Shown here piece by piece: positions 1 to 5,870 of a stretch of DNA of 6,875 nt (positions are counted from its first letter, which is position 1; every line of letters begins with the position of its first letter). The notes under the pieces are model-generated. The model did no database searches and was not told the DNA's origin. It saw only the letters and a list, made by a program, of their open reading frames with translations. The position numbers were made by a program, and so were the translations under genes. Origin of the DNA: DASVDK01 sp036381125 [NCBI: Thermodesulfobacteriota bacterium] (GTDB taxonomy: Bacteria; DASVDK01); contig DASVDK010000077.1 in NCBI GenBank assembly GCA_036381125.1, forward strand, positions 1 through 6,875, read 5' to 3'.

Positions 1-260
1 AGAGGCGCCGCCGGTGTCTCCGTCGCCGACGCTCCGCCCCCCTCCTGACAACCTCCCCATCACGTCACTCGCTCCGGGCGGAGTGAATCCGGCCCTCGCT
101 CCAGAGGCGCCGCCGGTGTCTCCGTCGCCGACGCTCCGCCCCCCTCCTGACAGGTCGTCAGCAGGCGCAGCGACTCGCGCCGCGCCGCGGCGCAACCTCC
201 CCATCACGTCACTCGCTCCGGGCGGAGTGGATCCGCCCTCCGATCCAGAGGGGCGCCGGT
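1..260. repeat. Tandem repeat, two full units and the start of a third
   Basis: Units begin at 1, 103 and 247. The first 50 bases of unit 1 (1-50) recur exactly at 103-152. A second block of 37 bases (49-85) recurs exactly at 193-229, followed by a degenerate 17-base tail (86-102 against 230-246, 12 of 17 matching). Unit 1 is 102 bp and unit 2 is 144 bp; the difference is one 42-bp segment near 153-194. The third copy is recognisable only at 247-260, just before the stop of the neighbouring gene. Both unit lengths and the insert are multiples of three. The 37-base block holds short inverted pairs (CACTC/GAGTG, CTCCG/CGGAG). I do not recognise a named repeat family. The left limit is unknown because the window starts at a unit boundary. 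Confidence 0.93.
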
Positions 261-279
261 CGCTCACGAGACCCTCCAT
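1..279 (-). CDS. Possible partial ORF through the repeats, at the isomerase small-subunit position
   Basis: An ATG at 277-279 opens a minus-strand frame of 93 codons with no stop before the window edge. It overlaps the end of the upstream gene by 16 bp, and a purine-rich GGAAGG lies six bases before the ATG, so translational coupling is possible. The product begins MEGLVSDRR and then runs into the tandem repeat. There PPGASDVMGRL and SGGGRSVGDGDTGGAS each occur twice, with a 14-residue insert in the first copy. The second gene of an aconitase-type pair (LeuD/DmdB family) is expected exactly here, and family members often start M-x-G, but nothing after residue 3 resembles that family. It may be a small-subunit gene with repeats inserted near its start, a repeat protein, or a chance open frame in GC-rich non-coding DNA. 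The last is quite possible, since the opposite strand is also open here. Confidence 0.25.
   Translation of the reverse strand, partial: MEGLVSDRRPSGSEGGSTPPGASDVMGRLRRGAARVAAPADDLSGGGRSVGDGDTGGASGARAGFTPPGASDVMGRLSGGGRSVGDGDTGGAS
177..193. repeat. GC-rich hairpin inside repeat unit 2
   Basis: A perfect 7-bp inverted repeat, GCGCCGC and GCGGCGC around a 3-base loop, lies in the 42-bp segment that distinguishes repeat unit 2 from unit 1. It is about 70 bp downstream of the isomerase stop codon. No T run follows on either strand, so it is not a standard intrinsic terminator. It could pause transcription or simply reflect the base composition. Confidence 0.5.
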
Positions 280-1544
280 CTGCCGCCTTCCACCTCGCGC
301 GGGTCGGTCAGCCGGCCGGTCAGCGCCGAGGCGGCGACGGTCGCCGAGGAGGCGATCCAGATCTCGGACCGCGGGTTGCCGAGCCGCCCCTGGAAGTTGC
401 GGTTGGCGGACGAGACGACCACCTCGCCGTCTCCGGGGATCAGCCGACCGGTGACGCCGGTACAGGTGCCGCACCCGGCCGCGTCGACCGACGCGCCCGC
501 CGCGGTGAGCGCCTCGATGAGCCCCTCGCGCGCCGCGGCGAGCCAGACGGCACGCGACGCCGGGGTGACGATCATCCGCACGCCCGGGGCGACCCGCCGC
601 CCCTCGAGGATCGCCGCGGCCTGGCGGATGTCGTCGAGCCGGCCGTTGGTGCAGGAGCCGACGAGGGCGAGGTCGATCCGCTCGCCGGCCGCCTGCGGCA
701 CCGGAACCACGTCGTCGATCCGGTGGGGCCGGGCGACCTGCGGCGGGAGCGCGGAGGCGTCCACGGCGATCCGCATCGCGTAGACCGCGTCCGGGTCCGG
801 CGCGACCGGCCGCGGCTCGCGCGCACCGTGCGCCGCCAGCCAGGCCGCCGTCTTCGCGTCGGCCTCGACGATGGCCGCCTTCGCTCCCAGCTCGGCGGCG
901 TGGTTGCAGAGGGTCATCCGGTCGTCGATGTCCATCGCGGCGACCGCGGGGCCGGCGTACTCGATGGCCCGGTAGTTCGCACCTTCCGCGCCGAGCCGGC
1001 CGAGCATGTGGAGCGTCACGTCCTTGGCCCAGACCCCCGGCGAGAGCCGCCCCGACAGCTCCACGCGGATCGTCTCGGGGACCCGGAACCAGAGCCGGCC
1101 GGTCGCCAGCACCGCCGCGAGGTCGGTCCCCTCGACCGGCGTGCCGAAGGCGTTGAAGGCGCCGTACGTGGTGGAGTGCGTGTCGGCGCCGACGACGAGG
1201 TCGCCCGCCGTCAGGTGCCCCCCTTCGGGGAGGACCTGATGGCAGATCCCGTCGCCCACGTCGTAGAGGACGGCGCCGGTCCTGGCGGCGAAGGCCCGCA
1301 TCGCCGCGTGCGTGTTGGCCGCCTCCCGGTTCGGCGGCGGCGAGTAGTGGTCGAGGACCAGGGCGGTCCGCGGCGCCATCGGCAGCGCCGCCGCGCCGAG
1401 GCGGTCCACCCTCCTCAAGGCGCTCGCCCCGCGCGCGTCGTGCAGCATGGCGAAGTCGACGCGCGCGACGACGACCTCGCCGGCGCGCGCCGGCCGACCC
1501 GAGGCGTGAGCCCCCAGGATCTTCTCCGCGATCGTCGCTCCCAA
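264..1544 (-). CDS. Aconitase / 3-isopropylmalate dehydratase family large subunit
   Basis: A 426-residue iron-sulfur dehydratase large subunit, close to the usual length of the archaeal-type LeuC/HacA/DmdA branch. Such enzymes isomerise a hydroxy acid by removing and re-adding water. The protein starts MGATIAEKIL, a typical family opening. It has GADTHST at 119-125, the cluster cysteines C298 (in GSCTNGR) and C358 and C361 (in GCGTC), and the signature NRNFQGRLGNP at 381-391. It ends normally at TDPREV. I chose the TTG at 1544 because it gives this opening and has GGGAGGG upstream; an ATG at 1640 would overlap the preceding gene by 62 bp and add a basic, family-unlike extension. The gap to the preceding gene is 34 bp. 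The partner small subunit, which sets substrate specificity in this family, is not recognisable in the window. Leucine synthesis, citramalate, dimethylmalate or a citrate-like substrate are all possible; the operon points to catabolism. Confidence 0.93.
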   Translation of the reverse strand: MGATIAEKILGAHASGRPARAGEVVVARVDFAMLHDARGASALRRVDRLGAAALPMAPRTALVLDHYSPPPNREAANTHAAMRAFAARTGAVLYDVGDGICHQVLPEGGHLTAGDLVVGADTHSTTYGAFNAFGTPVEGTDLAAVLATGRLWFRVPETIRVELSGRLSPGVWAKDVTLHMLGRLGAEGANYRAIEYAGPAVAAMDIDDRMTLCNHAAELGAKAAIVEADAKTAAWLAAHGAREPRPVAPDPDAVYAMRIAVDASALPPQVARPHRIDDVVPVPQAAGERIDLALVGSCTNGRLDDIRQAAAILEGRRVAPGVRMIVTPASRAVWLAAAREGLIEALTAAGASVDAAGCGTCTGVTGRLIPGDGEVVVSSANRNFQGRLGNPRSEIWIASSATVAASALTGRLTDPREVEGGRWRVS

Positions 1545-1553
1545 CGGCCGTGG

Positions 1554-1560
1554 CCCTCCC
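1554..1560 (-). promoter_or_regulatory. Ribosome binding site for the TTG start at 1544
   Basis: GGGAGGG on the minus strand, with 10 bases between its GGAGG core and the TTG. It lies between the OCD-family stop codon and the isomerase start. It supports the TTG over the in-frame ATG at 1640, which lies inside the OCD-family gene. Confidence 0.6.
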
Positions 1561-1578
1561 TGCGCCGGCAGGTCGTGA

Positions 1579-2589
1579 CTACATCTCGACCACGACGCCG
1601 GCACCCTCCTTCGCCGCCTTCTCGTAGACGAAGGCCGCAACCGCGACGTCCTCGATCGCGACGCCGATGGACTTGAACAGCGTGATCTCCTCGGGCGAGG
1701 TCCGGCCGGGCGCCCGGCCGGTGACGACCTCGCCGAGCTCGGCCGCGACGGCCTCCTCGGTGATCTCGCCCGCGCGCAGCGGGACGACGAGGTCGCCCGC
1801 CTCCTCCCAGGCCTGCGCCCGGTACTCGACGACGACGCGCGACCGGGTGACGAGCGCGGTGTCGACCTCCCGACGGTTCGCGAGGTTGGCGCCGACCGCG
1901 TTCACGTGGGTGCCGGGCCGCACCCAGTCGCCCCGGACGACCGGCTCGCGCGAGGTCGTCGCGAGAGCGACCACGTCGCTCTCGCGCACGGCGGCTTCGA
2001 CGTCGTCGGTCACCTCGACCGTGAGCCCCTGCTCGGCCATCCGCCGCGCGAAGGCCTCCCGGTTGGCGGCCGACCGGCTGGTCGCGACGATCCGTTCCGG
2101 CCGCATGAGGGCCGCGAGGTTGGTCGCCTGCGTCTCCGCCTGCTCGCCGGTGCCGACGATGCAGAGCCGAGACGCGCCGGGCTTCGCCATCCACTTCGTG
2201 GCGACCGCCGCCGTCGCGCCGGTCCGCAGCGCCCCCAGGTAGCGGGCGGCCACGATGGCGAGGAGCGCGCCGTCGCGCATGTCGTGCAGGAGGACCGTGA
2301 ACCGGTCCTTCGACAGGTCCTTGAAGACCGGCCCGACGTAGCCGGTGTAGACCTTGACGCCCAGGTAGCCTCGCGTGGGCGGCACCGGTCTCGGGGTCGG
2401 CATGACCTTCACCGCGGGGAGGATCCGCATGTTGCCCGCGATGCCCGGGATCGGCACCGTGATCCGGGCGGCCATGCGGGAGATGCCGTTGGTGAAGTCC
2501 TGGAACGCCTGCTCGACGCACCGCTGCGCGTCGAGCGGCCCGACGAGCCGGCGGACGTCGGCCTCGCTGAGGATGCGGACCTTGCCCAT
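1579..2589 (-). CDS. Ornithine cyclodeaminase / mu-crystallin family protein
   Basis: A 336-residue NAD(P)-binding protein of the OCD/mu-crystallin family, full length for the group. The dinucleotide-binding loop is GTGEQA at 146-151. The conserved Lys (K79 in LGVKVYTGY), an Arg in LRTGA (R122), and an Asp in NRREVD (D243) sit where the family's substrate and catalytic residues are expected. The C-terminal signature (ITLFKSIGVAIEDVAVA) is present. Members include ornithine and lysine cyclodeaminases, alanine dehydrogenases, ketimine and pyrroline-2-carboxylate reductases, and ectoine-pathway EutC, so the substrate cannot be read from sequence. The ATG at 2589 is four bases after the preceding stop codon, so its ribosome binding site lies in the end of that gene and translation is probably coupled. 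In this operon a role on an imino or amino acid that feeds the carboxylate pathway is a guess. Confidence 0.93.
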   Translation of the reverse strand: MGKVRILSEADVRRLVGPLDAQRCVEQAFQDFTNGISRMAARITVPIPGIAGNMRILPAVKVMPTPRPVPPTRGYLGVKVYTGYVGPVFKDLSKDRFTVLLHDMRDGALLAIVAARYLGALRTGATAAVATKWMAKPGASRLCIVGTGEQAETQATNLAALMRPERIVATSRSAANREAFARRMAEQGLTVEVTDDVEAAVRESDVVALATTSREPVVRGDWVRPGTHVNAVGANLANRREVDTALVTRSRVVVEYRAQAWEEAGDLVVPLRAGEITEEAVAAELGEVVTGRAPGRTSPEEITLFKSIGVAIEDVAVAAFVYEKAAKEGAGVVVEM

Positions 2590-2593
2590 CGCG

Positions 2594-3703
2594 CTAGCGC
2601 CCCGCCTCGCGCGACGGCAGGACGACCTCCGCCTCGCCGGCCGTCGTTGTGGCGCCGACCTGGTTCACCCCGCCGATCTCCACCTTCACGACGGCGCAGT
2701 CGCCCTCGCGAGCCTTCTCGCGCACCCGCCCGCCGAGCCAGAGGGTGTCGCCGTAGATCCCGGGGGCCCGCACCTGCACGTAGAGGCGCCGCAGGAAGCC
2801 GCGGTCCCCCATCCAGTTCGTCACGAGCGGCGCGACCCAGGCGAAGCGCATCACGCCGTTGTCGAAGGGCCCCGGCATGCCGCGCTGCGAGGCGAGGTTG
2901 AAGTCCTCGTGCTGCTGCGAGTACTTGACCGGCCAGCCGGTGACGGGGTTCTTGACGGTCGTGTGCGGGGACTTGAGGCAGTCGAGGTAGCCGAGCCGGC
3001 CGGCGCGGTAGGACGGGCCGATGGCCGCCTGCCAGCAGACCATGTCGCCGATCGTGAGCGGGCCCCGGACGATCTGCGGGAGCTCCTGGCCGACCTGGAC
3101 GTCCTCCCAGTGGAGCGTTCCGGCCGTCCGCGTCTCGTGCTGCTGGGCGGCGCCGATCTGCTCGAGCTCCTCGGCCGAGTAGCGGTAGAGCGGCCGATCG
3201 AAGAGCAGCTCGGTGCCGACCTGCGTCGCCCGGATCATCGTGCCGGTGGCCGTGCCGACGACCTCGTCCCGCTGGTTCCAGTAGGTGACCTCCGAGATGA
3301 CGAACACGAGGCGGCGGCCGCTGCTGCTCTTCTTCTCGTAGAGGTCCTTCTGGACGCTCTCGGCGCGCAGCCGGTCCCCCTCGAGGATGGGGCGCTGCCA
3401 CCGGTACTCGACCCCGCCGATGAGCGACGAGAGCGGCGCCTCCATCGGCGCGCCGTGCAGGATGGGGTAGAGCACCGAGGTGAGGTACGCCGGCGGGGCG
3501 GCGAGCGTGCCGTACGGCCCCCTGGCCGCGTACTCGGGGTCGAGCCAGAGCGGGTTGTCGTCGCTCGTGCCGAAGGCGAAGTGCCGGATGGAGTCGGCCG
3601 TGACGGTGGTGTTCCAGGCGGTCCGCTCCCGGACGACCTTGCCGGTCAGCTCGCGCGAGCGGGCGACGAACTCATCGATGCGTGACTGGACGGTGTCGGA
3701 CAC
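2594..3703 (-). CDS. Double hot-dog MaoC/FAS1-like acyl-CoA dehydratase
   Basis: A 369-residue protein with two hot-dog folds. The N-terminal half (about 15-160) is of the FAS1/HTD2-like dehydratase type, with DDNPLWLDPEYA at 48-59 and RPILEGDRLRAE at 104-115. The C-terminal half (about 195-362) is MaoC-like, with HEDFNLASQRGMPGPFDNG at 265-283 and the strand-rich RAPGIYGDTLWLGG at 312-325. Relatives hydrate enoyl-CoA or related thioesters, including mesaconyl- and itaconyl-CoA. The canonical Asp/His pair of hydratase 2 appears split: the N-half keeps the Asp (D49) but has Trp (W53) at the His position, while the C-half keeps His (H265) but has Tyr (Y261) at the Asp position. The GTG start follows an AGGAGGAGG stretch at 3708-3716. 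The gap to the ligase gene is 36 bp. The exact substrate is unknown; a neighbouring CoA ligase makes an acyl-CoA substrate likely. Confidence 0.9.
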   Translation of the reverse strand: MSDTVQSRIDEFVARSRELTGKVVRERTAWNTTVTADSIRHFAFGTSDDNPLWLDPEYAARGPYGTLAAPPAYLTSVLYPILHGAPMEAPLSSLIGGVEYRWQRPILEGDRLRAESVQKDLYEKKSSSGRRLVFVISEVTYWNQRDEVVGTATGTMIRATQVGTELLFDRPLYRYSAEELEQIGAAQQHETRTAGTLHWEDVQVGQELPQIVRGPLTIGDMVCWQAAIGPSYRAGRLGYLDCLKSPHTTVKNPVTGWPVKYSQQHEDFNLASQRGMPGPFDNGVMRFAWVAPLVTNWMGDRGFLRRLYVQVRAPGIYGDTLWLGGRVREKAREGDCAVVKVEIGGVNQVGATTTAGEAEVVLPSREAGR

Positions 3704-3739
3704 CCTGCCTCCTCCTCTCGGCCGGGGCGCGCCCCGGGA

Positions 3740-4663
3740 TCAGGCCGACCGCGCGCCGCTCGCTCGCCTGGAGGCCAGCGCCTCGGCGACGAGCCGCGGC
3801 ACGTCGGAGAACGTGTCGGCGACGAGCGCGCCCGCGTCGCGCAGGCGCCGCTTCTTGCCGGATGTCGAGCCGACGCCGCGGCCGACCAGGGCGCTCGTGT
3901 GGCCGAAGGCGGTCCCCTTCGGGACGGCCTCGAGCGCCTCGCCGACGACGAGCGCGACGAGCGGCTTGGTGAACGCCCCGCGGGCCAGCATGTCGGCGGC
4001 CTCCTCCTCGTGCGCCGTCCCCGCCTCGCCGAAGATCACGACCGCCTCGGTCTCCGGGTCGGCCTCGTAGAGCGGCAGGAGGTCGGCGAACGCGGTGCCG
4101 ATCATCAGGTCGCCGCCGATGGCAACGTAGGTGCTCTGGCCGATCCCGGCGCGCGTGAGGGCGTGACCGATCTCCCCGCCCATGCCGCCGCTGCGCGAGA
4201 CGATGCCGACCGGACCCCGGCGGAACATCCGGTCGGGGATCGGCCCGCCGGTGCCGCCGATCTTCGCCTTCCCGGGGCTGATCATCCCCTGGGAGTTCGG
4301 CCCGATGACGCGCACCCCGTTGGCCCGGGCCGCGGCGATGATCTCCGCGCCGTCGTGGTGCGGCACCCCCTCGGCCAGGACGACGACGGTCCGGATCCCG
4401 GCCTCGATCGACTCGAGCGCGGCGTCGCGCACGCCGCGCGCCGGCACGAAGAGGACGGCCAGGTCGGACGGGTGCTCCGCGACCGCGCGCCGGACCGTGT
4501 CGTAGACCGGGACGCCGTCGACCGACGCGCCGCCGCGTCCCGGCGCGACGCCCGCGACGACGGTGGTGCCGTAGGCGCGCATGTACCCGACGTGCCGGCG
4601 CGCCTGCTGTCCGGTGATCCCCTGCACGAGGACCCGCGTGCTGCCGTCGAGGAGGATGCTCAT
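3740..4663 (-). CDS. CoA ligase alpha subunit, SucD / citryl-CoA synthetase-like
   Basis: A 307-residue CoA-binding subunit of an ATP- or GTP-dependent acid:CoA ligase (succinyl-CoA synthetase alpha family; usual length near 290). The CoA-binding Rossmann part starts with GITGQQ at 15-20 and continues with GVAPGRGG at 38-45 and GPNSQGMISPGKAKIGG at 121-137; Ser124 replaces the usual Cys of GPNCPG. The ligase part has VSRSGGM at 155-161, GEAGTAHEEEAA at 212-223, and the phospho-acceptor His255 in FGHTSALV. Phosphoryl transfer is therefore probably intact. SRSGGM and GGTGG (136-140) recall ATP-citrate lyase rather than SucD (SRSGTL), as far as I remember those families. The ATG at 4663 overlaps the beta-subunit stop as ATGA, which signals translational coupling and a heteromeric enzyme. 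Its acid substrate is not established. Confidence 0.92.
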   Translation of the reverse strand: MSILLDGSTRVLVQGITGQQARRHVGYMRAYGTTVVAGVAPGRGGASVDGVPVYDTVRRAVAEHPSDLAVLFVPARGVRDAALESIEAGIRTVVVLAEGVPHHDGAEIIAAARANGVRVIGPNSQGMISPGKAKIGGTGGPIPDRMFRRGPVGIVSRSGGMGGEIGHALTRAGIGQSTYVAIGGDLMIGTAFADLLPLYEADPETEAVVIFGEAGTAHEEEAADMLARGAFTKPLVALVVGEALEAVPKGTAFGHTSALVGRGVGSTSGKKRRLRDAGALVADTFSDVPRLVAEALASRRASGARSA

Positions 4664-5868
4664 CGGTAGGCCAGCTCCACGATCCGCTTCACGGCGGCGT
4701 CGAGCGGGGTCGTGCCGTCGAGGAACTCCACCCCCGGCAGCGACGCGGCCAGGCGCCGCGCCTCCTCGATGTTCGGCCCGTCGAACCGGAAGACGACCGG
4801 GAAGGCGCGGGTGTCGACCCCCGCCTCGGCGAGGGCCCGGACGACCCCGCGCACCTTGATGTCGATCGGGATGAAGTTCGAGATGTTGCCGCCGACGATG
4901 AGCCCCTTGAGGCCGGGCCGGCGCAGCACGGCCGCGACCGACCGGCGCATCTTCTCCTCGACCTGGCCCGGGGTGATGTCGAACGACGTCGCCGGCCGGC
5001 CGCCGACCCGCAGCATGGTGTCGAACGAGAGGAGCCCGCTGCCGCCGCCGGTCATCATGAAGCCGATGTCGCCGTCCTCGAACTCGTTGAAGCGGATGGC
5101 GGTCGTCGGGTCCTCGCGGTCGATCGCCCGGATCTCCCGCTCGAGCGGCGTGAGCGGCCGCCAGCCGTTGGAGAGGTCGGGGTCGATGCGCCCCTCGAGC
5201 TCCGGGTGGCGCCAGAGCGCCTGATCGTCCACCGAGACCACGGCCGAGACGGCCACCGCCTCCCCCTCGGGGTCGAGCGCGAGGGGGTTGACCTCGACGA
5301 GCTGCGCGTCGGTCGAGCGGAAGACCCGGTAGAGCGCGACGAGCGCGTCGGCGACCGAGACGAGCGCCCGGCCCTCGAGGCCGGCCTCGGCGCAGCGCTC
5401 GCGCGCCTCGAACGGCCTGAGCCCCTTCAGGATGTCGACCGGCCAGACGTGCAGGGCGCCCGGCGCCTCCTCGGCCAGCGTCTCGATGTCGACGCCGCCC
5501 GAGGCCGAGAAGAGGACGATCGGCTGCCGAAGCTGGCTGTCGAAGGTGATCGACGCGAACAGCTCGCGCTCGATCGGCGCGAGGGCGCTCACGAGCACCG
5601 CGTCGACCGGGAAACGCTGCACCGTCGTGCCGAGCATCGCGCCCGCGGCGGCCGCGGCCTCGGCCGGGCCGTCGACCCGCCTGACCGCCCCCGCCTTGCC
5701 GCGCTTCCCCGCGGGAACGAGCGCCTTGACCACGACCGGCCCGCCCCCGCCGACCGCCTGCGCCGCCTCGCGCGCCTCGGCGGCGCTCCTGGCGACCCGG
5801 ACGGCCGGCGTGGCGACGCCCGCCTCCGCGAGCAGCGCGAGGCTCGCGTCCTCGAGGAGCCGCGCCAC
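4660..5868 (-). CDS. CoA ligase beta subunit, ATP-grasp, SucC / citryl-CoA synthetase-like
   Basis: A 402-residue ATP-grasp subunit, near the usual SucC length. The N-terminal domain shows VVVKA with K48, the nucleotide loop GKRGKAG at 54-60, SASGGVDIE at 121-129 and VEVNPLAL at 191-198 with the metal-ligand Asn194. The second metal-ligand Asp (D213 in E. coli SucC, aligned without gaps) is Ser208 here. The C-terminal domain carries TGGGSGLLSFDTM at 273-285, GGNISNF at 326-332 and RFDGPN at 361-366. The GGNISNF loop resembles the citrate-binding loop of ATP-citrate lyase (GGSIANF, from memory), where SucC has NIFGGI. It probably joins a carboxylic acid to CoA at the cost of ATP together with the alpha subunit; succinate is not a safe assumption. 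The GTG start is two bases after the regulator's stop, with GGAG eight bases upstream inside the regulator gene. Confidence 0.92.
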   Translation of the reverse strand: MARLLEDASLALLAEAGVATPAVRVARSAAEAREAAQAVGGGGPVVVKALVPAGKRGKAGAVRRVDGPAEAAAAAGAMLGTTVQRFPVDAVLVSALAPIERELFASITFDSQLRQPIVLFSASGGVDIETLAEEAPGALHVWPVDILKGLRPFEARERCAEAGLEGRALVSVADALVALYRVFRSTDAQLVEVNPLALDPEGEAVAVSAVVSVDDQALWRHPELEGRIDPDLSNGWRPLTPLEREIRAIDREDPTTAIRFNEFEDGDIGFMMTGGGSGLLSFDTMLRVGGRPATSFDITPGQVEEKMRRSVAAVLRRPGLKGLIVGGNISNFIPIDIKVRGVVRALAEAGVDTRAFPVVFRFDGPNIEEARRLAASLPGVEFLDGTTPLDAAVKRIVELAYR

Positions 5869-5870
5869 CG

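Noticed and set aside
1-263. CRISPR array or intrinsic terminator
   Set aside because: The units are too long and nearly identical throughout, with no spacer pattern, and no hairpin is followed by a T run.
2-454. Plus-strand proline-rich open frame through the tandem repeats
   Set aside because: It has no start of its own apart from a GTG inside the repeat, and it runs 191 bp antisense into the well-supported isomerase gene. It looks like the GC-rich complement of the repeats, though it lowers confidence that the minus-strand frame is coding.
1545-1640. ATG start of the isomerase at 1640
   Set aside because: It adds 32 Arg/Ser-rich residues not found in the family and overlaps the OCD-family gene. 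The TTG at 1544 gives the family's usual opening and has a ribosome binding site.
1415-2521. 368-codon minus-strand frame overlapping the OCD-family and isomerase genes
   Set aside because: It is an Arg/Gly-rich out-of-frame shadow of two strongly supported genes and has no family motifs.
2375-3685. Long plus-strand frame antisense to the hydratase gene
   Set aside because: It is an antisense shadow caused by high GC at third positions, with low-complexity Arg/Asp/Leu composition.
4660-5868. Assignment as TCA-cycle succinyl-CoA synthetase (sucCD)
   Set aside because: No other TCA-cycle genes are present, the acid-binding loops differ, and the operon context is catabolic, so the housekeeping name would be misleading.
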